Assembly (NCBI GenBank): GCA_964384675.1
Contig: CAYLNK010000039.1
Location: 1 to 31,013, forward strand
Source: CAYLNK01 sp964384675
Lineage (GTDB): Bacteria > Acidobacteriota > Thermoanaerobaculia > UBA5066
Direction of reading: 5' to 3'
DNA length: 31,013 nt
Shown here: piece after piece, positions 14,877-28,100 of the stretch
Layout of the letters: each line of letters starts with the position of its first letter
Numbering within the stretch: the stretch's first letter is position 1
Translations under genes and position numbers: made by a program
Notes under the pieces: generated by a model
Told to the model about the DNA's origin: nothing
What the model saw: only the letters and a program-made list of their open reading frames with translations
Databases searched by the model: none

Positions 14877-15608
14877 TCAGTCAGGTGTGCTGAGCCGGTG
14901 AACGCGTGTTCGGGCGTTGGGGACGTAGCGGCGTAGGAAGCGTCGGTAGCTCTCGACGTGGCCGAAACCGAGGAGGTTGGCCGCGACGGATATCGAGACG
15001 CCCTCCTCCCGCAGCTGCGAAGCGAGTTCCCGGCGCAGGGTGACCTTGAGGTCCATGACGTGGATCCCCGCCCGCTCCAATTGGCGCCGGAAGGTGCGCT
15101 CCGAGACTCCACGAGTTCGTGCAGCCCCGGAGCTTCCATCTCGGAGGAGGGCGAGAAGCGTGCCTGCCGGGAGGCTGAGCGAGAGCGACTCCGCGGCGGC
15201 GTCAAGGACCCGGCGGACGATTCCTTCAGGGTGTTCGGTCTCGCCGCGCTCGGTTGTCGGAGTGAGGTCGAGTCGCCCTGGTATCAAGGCATCCTCGCTG
15301 ACCGCCGGAGGTCCTTCCTTTCGGGGCTGACCCTTCGTGAGCCCAGTCCGAGCCGCGGGTCTTATGGGTTCACCGACCGGGTGGTCCCTCCCAGGGCCGT
15401 CCGGGCAGCCAGGGAGCGAGCGAATTGCTCCGCGCCACGAGCCCGCCCGGCCGCAGCTTTCGCACACGAAGACGAGAAGGCCGTCCACGTCGGTGGCCAG
15501 CAGAGCCTCTCGGCAGTGGGGACACGCGGCGTGGCCTCGCTCGGCATGGAGCCGGCCGAGTGTCTCGAGCTGCTCCGGTGAGAAGGTGCCAGCCGCCGGG
15601 ATCGACAC
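14877..15608 (-). CDS. Zinc-ribbon and AraC-type HTH transcription regulator (243 aa)
   Basis: The frame is open from 15884, but codons before 15608 have weaker third-position GC and no recognisable content. GTG 15608 has GGAGGG 4 nt upstream and is chosen as start. Residues 29-52 form a zinc ribbon: C-P-H-C ('ACPHCREALL') and C-E-S-C ('VFVCESCG'). The middle (~60-145) is low-complexity. The C-terminal ~85 residues are an AraC/XylS-type DNA-binding domain: first helix-turn-helix 'RGVSERTFRRQLERAGI', second 'SISVAANLLGFGHVESYRRF'. The usual ligand-binding cupin domain is absent, so the ribbon may sense metal or redox state or mediate contacts (inference). It is transcribed away from the giant surface-protein gene and may control it or the S8 protease gene 282 nt downstream. 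Confidence 0.8.
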   Translation of the reverse strand: MSIPAAGTFSPEQLETLGRLHAERGHAACPHCREALLATDVDGLLVFVCESCGRAGSWRGAIRSLPGCPDGPGRDHPVGEPIRPAARTGLTKGQPRKEGPPAVSEDALIPGRLDLTPTTERGETEHPEGIVRRVLDAAAESLSLSLPAGTLLALLRDGSSGAARTRGVSERTFRRQLERAGIHVMDLKVTLRRELASQLREEGVSISVAANLLGFGHVESYRRFLRRYVPNARTRVHRLSTPD

Positions 15609-16134
15609 ACGTCCCTCCGAGTAGTGTGTCCGTAGCAGAGCGGGGAAGTGGCCCCTTGGGACCGTCGTCCGGACTTGAAGGTCGTGTCGGTCCGCGTATT
15701 CTTCTTGAGCGATGTTCCTTCCCGGGGCGGGGGTCTGATCGCGATTGGCGTCAGGAGGCGTGCCTTGGAGCTGCCGGCTTATGACGAGGGCGGAAGCAGC
15801 ACCCCCCCAGGAATGTCCCCTCCCGGAGCCGCCAGTGGCCCCGTCGCCGCGTGATGCACCCGAATCATGGTCGCGAACAGGCACGGCCTCCCAGATTGAG
15901 CGACGTGAGCCCTCGAGGTGACGGGCGAACGTCCGGGATTGTCTCGTTGACGTAGCGACCCGGAACCGGCTCGCGTTGAAGGAGCTGGGCGCTCCGGTCT
16001 CCGACTGTCGAACTGGCAGCGGGCGGGGCGATTCAATCGGAGCTCAGACGCCGTCGCTCAACGGGCAGTCGCCTCCCGGCCCGTTGGCCCTTCCAGGATT
16101 CCGAGGGGGGCAGACGACCGCTCGGAAGGTGACC
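15609..16134. other. Divergent intergenic region between regulator and giant gene
   Basis: It should hold promoters for both genes and any operator of the AraC-type regulator. No convincing -35/-10 pair or inverted repeat was seen. The only functional site called is the GGAAGGTG ribosome site just before 16135. If the regulator starts at GTG 15884 instead, its 5' end lies in this stretch. Confidence 0.4.
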
Positions 16135-19100
16135 ATGCGCCCTCGGCTGTCCCTCACCGCGACCCTCGCCCTGCTCCTCGCCGTCACAGTCAGCTCTCCG
16201 AGGACAGACGCCGCCGGATCCCGACGGGTCAGACTGAGTCCAGCGGCCCGAAGCGACGACCCCGGCAGGGGCGCCGGCCCGGCGCCAGGCGCGTCCACGG
16301 GTAGCGCGACCGCTCGGGTTGCCCTAACGGAGGTCTACGGCATCGTGAATGGCGTCGTCCGCGACGCCACCAACGGAGTGGGCCTCGCCAACGCGCTCGT
16401 CGCCCTCTCGGACGACGCAGGGATCAATACATTCACCGATTGGGCCGGAGGGTATTCCCTGACCGGCGTTCCGGTTGGAGCCCACACCTTGGACGTGAGC
16501 CGCGAGGGCTTCGCCAACACCACCAGCCCGAGCGTCTCGGTCGTGGAGGGCACCATCGCGGCTCCTGACGTGAGCCTCGCTCAGTCAACCGCCGTCCTGA
16601 GCGGCCACGTGGTCGATCCGATCGCCGCAACACCGCTCGCCGGTGTCACCGTAACGCTGGCCCGGTCCGGACAGACCGTCACGACCGACGGCGAAGGCGC
16701 CTTCTCGTTCGCGGACCTGCCCACGGGCTACGACCTCGCCGCCTTCACGCTCGCCGGCTACCAGGCCGCAGCCTCCAACGAGATCCTCCTCACGCCCGCC
16801 GCCGTCCTCGATTTCGGCAGTGTCGAGATGATCCCGATCCCGCCCGAGCCGACGGGCCTCCTCCACGGCACCGTGCGCGATGCCCTGGGGGCCCCGCTCG
16901 CTGGCGTCACGGTCACGGCCCTCGGGCTGCCACCCGCTCAGACCGGGATCGACGGCCGCTACCAGATCGCCGGCGTCCCCATCGGCGCCTACGTGTTCAC
17001 CGCCGAGAAATCCGGCTTCCGGAAGGCGTTCTCTCGCTGGCACCGCCCGGCCGGCGTCTTCTCCACGAACTGGGAGATGCTGCAAGACTTCCGGCTCGAA
17101 GAGGCGGGCACCTCCGCCACCCTCGAGATCACGGCACGCGACTTCACCCTCCTGACGCCGGCCCCGGGAAACGCCCTTCTGTTCACGGCCGACTCGGCAT
17201 ACCTCCTCGTAACCGACCCGGCCGGGGAAAGCACCGTGCTGGGAGTACCCGCGGGGACGCTCTTCGGCACGATCCCCGCGCCGACGTACCTCCCCGCCGG
17301 CTCGACCGTCCCCCTCGACGTGAACGCCGGCGGCACCCTGCCGGCGCAAGCGCCTCTCTACGCGATCGGGGGCCGCGTCCATCGCGCGTCCACAGGCGCA
17401 CCCATTCCGGGTGCGACAGTCACCCTCACGAACGAAGGGGCGTCGTACACCACGACCGCCACCACGGACAGCAACGGCCGCTGGAGCTTCACAGGCGGGC
17501 CGACGGGTCTCTACGCCATCTCGGCCTCCGCGCCGGGCGGCCTGGCCTGTGAGCCGGTCAACTGGCTCCTCAACGACGACGGCACCCTCGCCGCACTCGA
17601 CCTCCTCCTCGATTCGGCGAGCGACCGAGGCACCCTGGCGATCACGGAGCCGGCGTCGAACGCGACCTTGGTCTCCGCCCCGGCCAGCGTCTCCGTGACG
17701 GCGACCCTGCCGAAGGCAGACGACTACATCGTCAACGCCATCGTCACGATTCCGTACGTCGAGGTCAGGGACGCTGTCGTCACCTACGACACCGACGGAC
17801 GCACCTTCCACATCGGCTTCACAGCGAACCCCCAGAACGGCCCGCTGACGATCAGCGTCGAGGCCGTCACGCGGCATGAGGCGATCCTCTCGGCCAGCGT
17901 CGACGTGTCGGTCCAGATGCCGATCACGCCTCTCCTCGTCGAGCTGATTCCGTCGACCGTGGCGGGGGGCGAATCCCTTACCGGCATCGTCACGCTGAAC
18001 GTACCCGCGCCAACCGACGGCCTGCTGGTGGCGCTCACGAGCAGCGATCCAGCCGCCGCCCACGTACCCGCGACGGTCACCGTGCCGGAAGGCGCGACGG
18101 CTGCCGGATTCGAGGTGACGACCGGCCTCACTCCGACTGCGACCTCGGCCCTCATATCCGCCACGGCCAACGGCGTCACGAGATCCGCCACCCTCACCAT
18201 CTCCCCATCCACGACGGGCTCGGTCACGGGATTCGTGCTCGACGGTGGGAGCGGGATCGGCCTGCCTGACGTAGTGGTGACCGCCGCTTCGATCCAGGCG
18301 GTGACCGACGGTTCGGGCGCCTACACCCTCCCGAACGTCCCGATCGGTGTCCAGACCCTGACGGCCGCCCGCGACGGATACGCGGGCGCCGGCGTCGAGG
18401 TCACCGTGGCCGGCGGAGTCACCACGACGGCGGGCACGATCACCCTCACGCCAGAGCCCGTCCAGATCTCCGGCTACGTGATGGACCCGATCGCCAACGC
18501 CCCTGTCGAAGGCGTGACGGTCACCCTGGCCCGCGGTGGAGAGACCACCAGCACCGACGGCGCCGGCCACTTCGCCTTCACCAGCCTCTCACCCGGCTTC
18601 GAGCTCCTCTCCTTCAGCAAGGCCGGCTACCGGACCTCCGTCTCCTCGGAGGTCGCGCTTCCGCCGGCCGCCAACATGGTCTTCGACCGCGTCGAGATCA
18701 TCCCGATCGACAACATCCCCGGAACGATCCACGGCACGGTCCGAAATGCCGCCGGCAGCCCGGTGGACGGGGCCACGGTCACCGCGCTCGGGCTCGGCTC
18801 CGTCCAGACGGCCGTCGACGGCACCTACCAGATGGCGGCGCCCGTCGGCTCGTACCTCCTCACGGCCGAGAAGACCGGCCATCGCAAGGTCTTCTCCCGC
18901 TGGCATGGACCCGCGGGCTACTTCGGGACGGCGTGGCAGGTCGTGCAGGACTTCGTCCTTCCCGCGGCGACCGCCACCGGGTCGCTCACGGTCGGCTCGC
19001 ACGACATCATCACGCGGTCTCCCTCCGTCGGCGCGATCTGGCTCTACTCGCCGCTCGCGTCGTACCTCGTCCGCACCGACCCCGCCGGCTCTCGCACGAT

Positions 19101-22100
19101 CGACTCGATGCCGGCCGGCACCGTCGTCGGCGACCAGGTCCCCTTCGTTCTTGAGACAGGGGCCTCCCGGGCCGTCGAATTCAACGCGGGCGCCACGCCG
19201 CCGACCACATCGCCGATCTGGGCCGCGGGGGGCCAGGTCATCCGGGAGACGACCGGCGAGCGGATCGCCGGAGCCACCGTCACCCTGAACAACCCGAGCG
19301 CGTCCTTCACCACCACGGCCACGTCGGACGCGAACGGACGCTGGAGCTTCGCGAGCGGACCGGTCGGGGCGTACTCCGTGACCATCACGGCCCCGGGAGG
19401 CCTCGCGCTTCCGAACCCCTGGACCTTCGAGGCAGGCGACAACGGTGGAATCGCGGAGGCGACGCTCTTCCTGCGGACCGCGGCGGACGACGGCTCGCTC
19501 GCCATCGACACGCCCGCCGAGGGCGCCGTTCTCGTGACCGACCTCGCCAGTGTCGCGGTGACCGCGACGCTGCCTCGTGCCGATGACTACATCCTGAACG
19601 CCGTGGTCAGTCTCTCGTCCGCGGAGGCCACGAGTCTCGCTCCGACCTATGCCATGGACGGCCGCCACGCGACGATCGCGTTCGGCTCGTCGTCTCCCAA
19701 CGGCCCGATCACCATCACCGTTCAGGCGCTGACCCGGTACGGCGTCGTCCTCACCGCCACGCGTAACGTAACTCTGCAGAAGATCGTGGCTCCCCAGTCC
19801 GTCACGTTCGACCACGAGTCGGTTGCCGGCGGCGAGTCGCTTGGCGGCATCGTCACGCTCAGCCTCCCCGCGGAGACGGGTGGCCTGACGGTCTCGCTGT
19901 CGAGCAGCGCCCCGGCCGTCGCGCAGGTGCCGGCCTCCGTCCTCGTGCCCGAGGGCTCGGCGAGCGTCGGCTTCCCCATCACCACGAGCCTCACGGCGAC
20001 CACCACCTCACCGACTATCTCGGCCACCGCGAACGGCGTTACGGCTTCCGGCTCCTTCACGGTGACCTCCTCGACGACGGGCGGCATCACCGGCGTCGTC
20101 CTGGACGGCGGGACCGGCATCGGGCTTCCCGGTGTGCTCGTCAGCGCGGCCTCGGTCGAGACCACCACTGACGGTTCCGGCGCGTACACCCTCGGCGGCG
20201 TCGCGACCGGCAGCCACACACTCACGGCGAGCCGCAGCGGCTACGCGCAAGCAGACGAACCGGTCACCGTCGAGGGCGGCGTCACCGGCACGGCGGGCAC
20301 GCTGTCGCTGACGCCGACCGTCGCACGCATTTTCGGAAACGTCCTGGATCCCCTTGCAGGAGTGCCTCTCGCCGGCGTCACGGTCACCCTGGCCCGGACC
20401 GGCCAGTCCACCGCGACGGACGCCAGCGGCCACTTCGCCTTCGAGGATCTCTCGCCCGGCTTCGAGCTCGTCTCCTTCAGCAAGGCCGGGTATCGCGACG
20501 GGGCGTCCGCCGAGCTCGCCCTCTTCCCGGCTGCCTCGATCGAGTACGGGAACGTGGAGATGATCCCCGTCCCGGCCTACACGGGGACCCTCCACGGAAC
20601 GGTGAGGGACTCTCTTGGCTCGCCCGTTTCCGGAGCCACCGTCACCGCGCTCGGGCTTCCGGCCACGACGACCGCCTCCGACGGGACCTACGAGATCGTC
20701 GCGCCCCGCATCGGGGGACGTGTCCTGACTGCCGAGAAGTCCGGCTACCGGAAGGTCCTTTCCCGCCGGCACGGGGCCGCGGAGTACTTCGCCGTCCCCT
20801 GGCAGGTCGTGCAGGACTTCGTCCTCCCCGACGCGACCGCCACCGGTTCGCTGACAGTCAACGCGCACGACGTCGTTACCCGCGACCCGTCGGTAGGCGA
20901 GATGCGGCTGTACACACCGCTCGCGGCGTACCTCGTCCTCACCGACCCCGCCGGCACCCGGACCATCGCCTCGATGCCGGCCGGTACCGTCGTCGGCGAT
21001 CAGATCCCCTTCGTCCTCGGGACAGGGGCCTCTCGCACGGTCGAGCTGACCGCCGGCGCCACGCCGCCGACGACGTCGCCGATCTGGGCCGCGGGGGGTC
21101 AAGTCGTGCGCGAGACGACCGGCGAGCGGATCGCCGGAGCCACCGTCACCCTGAACAACCCGAGCGCGTCCTTCACCACCACGGTTACGACGGACGCGAA
21201 CGGTCGCTGGAGCTTCGCAAGCGGTCCAGTCGGGGCGTACTCCGTGAGCATCACGGCACCCGGCGGCCTGACGCTTGCCAACCCGTGGACCTTCACGGCC
21301 GCGGACAACGGGGCCGTCGTCGAGGCGACGCTCTTCCTTCGCTCGCCAGCAGATGACGGCTCGCTCGTCATCGACACGCCCCTCGAAGGTGTCCTGAGCG
21401 CCGACCTCTCCAGCGTGACGGTGTCCGCGACCCTGCCTCGCGCCGACGACTACATCGTCAACGCCGTCGTGAACCTCTCCTCGGCTGAGGTCACCAGCAT
21501 CTCGCCGACCTACGCGCTCGACGGCCGCCATGCGACGATCGCATTCGGCTCGTCGTCTCCCAACGGCCCGGTCACCATCACGGTCCAGGCGAGCACCCGG
21601 TATGGCGTGCTCCTTTCCGCCTCACGCAGCGTCACCCTTCAGACGAATGTTGGGCCGGCCTCGGTCACGCTGACGCCTCAGTCCGTCGGCGGCGGAGCGG
21701 TCGTGACGGGAGACGTCACGCTGACCACGGTCGCCCCGGCCGGCGGCTTCGTCGTCTCGCTCTCCAGTAGCGACCCGGCCGCCGTCGTACCGGCCACCGT
21801 CACCGTGCCCGCCGGACAGCTCCACGCCACGTTCCCGATCACGACGAGCGCCGTCGCGTCGATCGTGACGGCCGAGATCGCGGCCGCCGGCGGCGGGCTG
21901 ACCGCGAGCGCGACGCTCACCATCGGCCCGCCCGCGCTCGCCACGCTCGTCGTCTCGCCCACGAGCCTCGCGGGCGGATCGTCCGCCACCGGCACCGTCA
22001 CGTTGAACGGCCCCGCCCCCGCGGGAACGGTCGTCTCGTTGAGCAGCTCCGACGCGAGCGTGTCGGTCCCGGCCTCCGTGTCGATCCCGACGGGAGGATC

Positions 22101-25100
22101 GACGGCGACGTTCCCTGTCACCACGGTCGCCGTCCCGACGCCGGTCGCGGCCACGCTCTCCGCCGTCTGGAACGGCGTCACGAAGACCGCGACTCTCACC
22201 GTCAACGCGCCGGCGCTGGTCTCGCTCGTCCTCACCCCGACGAGCCTCGAGTCCGGCGCCACGGGCACCGGCACGGTCACGATCTCGGGCGCGGCGCCAG
22301 CCTCGGGCCTCGTCGTCTCGCTCTCGCTCCTCGACCCGTCGGCGGCCACCGTTCCGCCGAGCGTCACCGTCCCGGCTGGTCAGGTGAGCGCGTCGTTCGC
22401 GGTGAACGGAGCCGTCGTCTCGACGCCCGTCTCCACCACCCTGAGCGCGACGAGCCTGGGAGTCACCCGGACCGCGGCGCTCGTCGTGGGTCCGCACCCG
22501 ATCGCCGCCTTCACCCTGTCTCCGGCGCAGATCGTCGCCGGCCTGTCCGTGACGGCCACCGTTTCGCTCCGCTCGCCAGCCCCGGCCGGAGGCGCCACGG
22601 TAGTCCTGGGGTCTGCCCAGACCGCGGCCACCGTTCCCGCCACGGTCGTGGTCCCGGAGGGATCTACCGACGCCACCTTCACGGTGACGACGGGAGCCCC
22701 CGCGTCCAACCAGGTCACGTTCGACCTCTCGGCGACCTACGGCGGCTACGCCAGGACGACCCCGCTGACCATCGCGCTGAACCCGGTCTCCACGGTGACC
22801 GTCGCCCCCAACCCGATCCTCGGAGCGGCGCTCGCGACGGGCTCGGTCTACCTCGGATACCCGGCTCCGGCGGGCGGCTACACCTTCACGCTGACCTCGT
22901 CCAACCCGACGGCCGCGACCGTACCGCCCAGCGTCACCGTGCCCGAGGGTGCGACGACCGCCTCGTTCGGTGTGCAGGGTCAAGCCCTCCAGGCGGATGC
23001 CACGACGGACGTCGTCTTCTCGTTCTACGGCAAGACGTGGACGAAGCCGGTCACGGTCCGCTCCCTCCAGCTCTGGGCTCTGTCGGCGAGCGGAACTTAT
23101 CTGGTCGTGGGGAGACCGACGACCGTGTACGTGAGCCTCTCCGGTGCGGCTCCGGCGGGCGGTTTCCCGATCACGCTGACGTCCTCGGAGCCGGCGGCCG
23201 CGCCCGTTCCGGCGACCCTCGTGGTTCCGGCGGGCTCGACCAGCACGACGTTCACCATCACGGCGCCGGCGTCCGTCACAACCGACATCCCCGTGACGTT
23301 GACCGCCGAGGCGCAGGGAGTCGTGAGGACCCTGGCCTTCACGGCGGCGCCTTTCGGGGTGGCCTCGATCGACTTCGCCGGTGCCAGCTCCGTCAAGGCG
23401 GGCCACTCCGTTCAGGCCCGGATCGTACTCAATGGCCCGGCCCCGACCGGCGGTACCGACGTTGCCATCGCCGTCTCGGGCGCCTACTTCTGCAGCTACG
23501 GCGTCGTCACGTGTCCCGACACGGCCACCTCTCGAACGGTCACAGTCCCGGCGGGTCAAACGACGACCGGATCGTCCGTCTACACCAGCTGGACGGGCAC
23601 CTCCGGGAGCCTCGCGGTCACGTCGACGCTCGATGGACGGAGCCGGTCGGCGACGCTGCCGATCACGGCGGGGACCTTCACCGTGGCTCCCAGCTGGAGC
23701 GTTCTCCGCGGGGAGCACTTGGAGCTGCCCCTTCAGTTCGACGGCGACGTACCGTTCGGTGGCGAGTACGTCACGACGGTGTCGTCGACGCCTGCCGTCA
23801 TCCCCGGATCGGCCCCCGACACCATCCACACGAACTACGTCCAGCCGAATCCACCGCAGATTCTCGGCAGCTACCACACACTTCCGCTCACGGCCCCGGT
23901 CACGGCGGAGTCGGGAACGGCCACGCTGACCCTGCAGCTGCGAGGGGCCTCGACGACCACCCAGATCACGGTACGGCCGACGACCCTGACCGCCCTCACT
24001 CTCATCCCGTCGGCCTGTCCCCCCGGCGCTCCCGGCTGCGGCGGCACGGTCGTGCTGGATAGCCCCGCCCCGTCTGAAGGCGCGCCGGTCACCCTCTCGA
24101 GCACCAACCCGTCCGTGGCGTCGGTTCCGGCCGGCGTGACGATTCCCGCTGGAGAGACGAAGGCGTCTTTCCCGATCACCGTCGGTACGGTGGTGTCGTC
24201 GACCCCGGTCACGCTCGAGGCGACCTATGGCGTGACGCTCCAGAAGACGTTCAGGGCGCTGCCGCCCGGCGGCGCCACGATCACGGGGAGCGTCGTCGAC
24301 GGCGCCTACTACGACTTCGATCCGCCGGTCGAGGGAGCGGCCGTGGCCCTCGCGGGGAGCGACACGCTCGTCGGGGCGGACGGACACTTCACGCTCTACG
24401 CGGATCCGGGTCCGGTGCAGCCGATCATCACGGGCGGAGGCACCTACCTGGTCGAAGTCCTCCCGTCCCGGACCGCGGGAGCGGGCGAGACCGTCGACTT
24501 CGGGTTGATCCGCCTGCGTCACCCCGCCGGGACCTGTTCCCCGGTGGGGCGCGTGGTCGACCCATCGGGCACCCCGATTGCCGGCGCCACCTTGACGGTG
24601 CAGGGCTACGACACCGACACCACCACCGGAGCGGATGGCAGGTACACGCTGCACACGCCCGGCCTCCACAGCTTCCGCGTCACCGTGCGAGCGAGCGGCT
24701 ACGTCGACCGGACCGAGGACGTTCGGACGAGCCCGTACTGGATCACCTGCCCCACGTCGCTCCTGGACTTCGTCCTCGATCCGGCCCCCCGCCCGACGCT
24801 GGCGACCTTCGAGGTGATTCCGGCCATTGCCCACCCGGGCGACTCCCGCCAGCTCCGCGTCACGCTGACCGGCGGGGCACCGGTCGACGCCAAGGTCTCG
24901 ATCTCGTCGATCGAGGGTGACGTGAGCAGCGCGCTCCTTCAGTCGAACGTCCCGGTCTCGAGCGGAGCGGTCACCCTGCCCGGGGAGACGGTCTTCACCT
25001 ACGCGCTGACCCCTGCGGGTCAGCCTCCCAAGGAGTACGTGACGACCTATGCCGCGTTCTACGGCGGCGTCACCAGGCTGTTCCGGCACACCGTCCTCCC

Positions 25101-28100
25101 GCCTCAGGTGGGAGCGGGGGCCGTCACCTGCTCACCGGCCGCCGTGACGAGCGGCGAGACGTCCACGTGTACCGTCGTCCTCTCCTTTGGCCTCGCGCCG
25201 GCTGGTGGGGCACTGGTGAACCTCTCGACCACCGACCCCGCGGTGGCGACCACGCCGGCCTCCGTCACCGTTCCCGAGGGTCAATCGAGCGCGACCTTCA
25301 CGGTTTCGACGCTCACGGTGTCAGCCCCCGTGACGATCACCGTCCGCGCTTCCTACAACGGCTCGACGGCAGGCGGTCCCCTCACGGTCAATCCGCCCCC
25401 GGCACCGGTCCTGACCGGTGTGGCCCCGGGTCGTGTCGTCGCCGGTGACGCCACCCTTCAGGCCTACGGCTCCAACCTCGACGCGGCGACCGTGAGGCTG
25501 GAGGGCCCCGTCTACAGCCTCGATCAGCCCGACACGCCCCTGTGCGGGTCCTCGCTGCCCGCATGTCCGACGCGTATCCTGAACGGGACCGTGAACGTGT
25601 CGGGAAACGCCCTCGCCTTCGCGATCCCGCCGGATGTCGGACCCGGGTACTACCTGACCCGGCTCGTGAAAGGGGCCGCCTCCGCGAACCACGCCTGGGT
25701 CGCCGTCGAGACGCCCGAGAAGACCCAGGCTGCACTCACCGACGACGAGCATCGCTACGCCAACCGCCTCGAGTCCGGCCAGACCATCACGGGCAACCTG
25801 ACGGGCACCACGACGCACACGTACACGGGCGCGAACGATTTCAACCAGTTCTACTTCATCGGCACGGCCGGATCCCGCGTCACGCTCTCCATGGAGCGAG
25901 TGGACACGGGCAAGACCTGGGAGCATCCGGACAGTCTCGACCCGGAGCTCAGCGTCGTGGCGCCGGACGGCTTCGTCTACGAGAACCTCCACGCCACCGA
26001 CGACCAGCCGGTCGTGGACCTCGACGCCAGCATCGTGAACGCCGAGCTGCCCCAGACGGGCATCTACTTCGTCACGGCGGCGACCTCGAAGGGGAGCGGC
26101 CCGTATCGCCTGCACTTCAGCGTCGACAGCCAGGCCAACGCCGCGCTGGCGGACCGGATCGCCACCTTCCCGAGCCGAGCCATGACCGCCGTGCTGGGAG
26201 CGCCCGTGAACCAGCAGGCGATCGTCCTGGATCCTCGCGGGTACCCGCTCTCCGGCGCCTCGGTGCTCTTCAGCCCGGTGCCACGAGCCGGCAACACCGG
26301 CGTGCTCGAGTTCCTCGATTCCCCGAGCAAGACCTCGAACTCGGACGGGATGGCCACGACGACCATCAAGCTGACCACGCCAGGGATGGCGAGCCTCTCC
26401 GCCAACCTGACCGACCCGACTCTTGCGGAAAGCTCGGTGCTTAAGGAGGAGGCGGGGCAGATGGTCGAGGACCTGCCGCGCGAGGTCACTCGCTTCCAGC
26501 CCGTCTTCCAGGCCGCCCGCGTGGTGACCGGCATCAGCTCCGACGGCTCTCTTGCCCTGGCGCCGTTCGAGCCGCGTGCCCTCGGCGTGGAGCGGCTCCA
26601 GGCACGTCGCTCGGCAGAGGGCGGCGTCGACCTCAAGGGGCTCAACGCGAGGAAGGCGGCGGCTCTCACGCTTCCTCAGGAACCGCGGCTCGAAAGCGGA
26701 CGTCGCGCGCCGCAGCCGCTCCGCCGGCGCAGCCCGCTTGCCACGGCCACACCGTGTGAGCCCCTCTTCAACGTCGCGGGCGTGGAGGAGTACCTGCTCA
26801 ACGCGCCTTTCAGTGTCGTCGTGACCGACCTGACTCCCTCCACGGGCCAGTCCGAGGAGAACGGGGAGGTTGGCGTCGAGGGCATCCACGGACACCGGAT
26901 CGAGAAGACCATCCGCCTGAGGATCGAGGTCAAGGACAAGGACGGTCAGGTGCCCGATCACCCGGTGCTCGTGGCCGTGGCCCTCGACGGCCCCAAGGCC
27001 GACACGCTGATCCTGGACCCCAACGGCGCCCGCCTGGAGTGCAAGCGTGCGAGCTTCCTGTGGAAGCCAGGCGTTCCGGGGACCCAGGAAATCGAGTATC
27101 GGCTCGGCACGTACTCCCGGTACGTCGGGCCGATCCCCGACCCAGCCAATCCCCAGGCGGTGAACCCCGTCTGGGGCGTCACGGAGCAGTTCGGTGTCGG
27201 GATCTTCGTTCCTCTTCCCAACGGCGACCCCGACCCGGCGGCGGCGCTCCAGCGGTGGTTCGGGGTTCACCCCGAACCGGGAAAGCCGGAGAGCTTCCTC
27301 TACTTCGAGGCGACCGAGCGCCCCGTCACGAACGTATTCGAGTTCTGGACGGGGCTCCGCAACTACTACGACGGACAGAGGTCGGACGGGCAGCCCAAGA
27401 CCTCCGCTCAAAGCGCGATGACCAACGTCTATTTCCTTCAGGACGCCCATGAAAACCTGGTCTGGGGCTACACCGACACCCAGGCCGTCCTGACCGTCGC
27501 TCAGCCGAACGTCACGATCACCTTCACGTCCCAGATCGCAAATGGTCCGGACTTCATCGGCTACAGGCTCGATACCACGTGGAACGACGACGGTCCCGGC
27601 TTCGTGATGCCCTCCGGGACGATGAACGCCAACCTCTCCGTCACGTATCCCACGGACCCTGACTGGCAGGGCGGCACGGTCACCCAGCCCATCCAGCTCC
27701 AGTTCATCTCGGGCGAGATGCACTGGCTCGAGAGCCAGCTCTATTTCTACGACCACCGCTACGGGGTAGACACCCAGCTTCCCTTCGACGTGTCGCCCGG
27801 AGGAGCCGGCGGCGATCGGAAGCGCCTCACGCTTCTCGCGCTGACAGGCATCCGGCACCTCCAGAACCATCCCGAGTACCCCGAGAACAACACGCAGATT
27901 CCGTACATCGAGACCCAGGCTCCAGCGCAGTTCCGGCTCTCGATCGTCGACGAGAACTATGCGGTCGTGCCCGGAGCGCAGTTTCGCGTACACAGGTGTC
28001 CCCTCTTCGACCATCAAGCCGATCCGGGCGACCTCTACGACTCCCAGGCGCGCACGTGCTCCCTGTCGCCGCTCGACAGCGTCGACGGGATCCTGCCCTC

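Noticed and set aside
15609..15884. 92-codon N-terminal extension of the AraC-type regulator
   Set aside because: Lower third-position GC, no domain, and a better placed GTG with GGAGGG at 15608; kept only as an alternative.
15976..16134. 53-codon N-terminal extension of the giant protein from TTG
   Set aside because: It would place the signal peptide internally; ATG 16135 has a good ribosome site.
21622..25089. 1155-codon minus-strand open frame opposite the Ig-repeat part of the giant gene, and similar frames at 16585-18570, 18589-19815, 20008-21531 and 25321-28017
   Set aside because: All are Arg/Gly/Asp-rich shadows made by the strong GC3 bias of the plus-strand gene and repeat with its modules.
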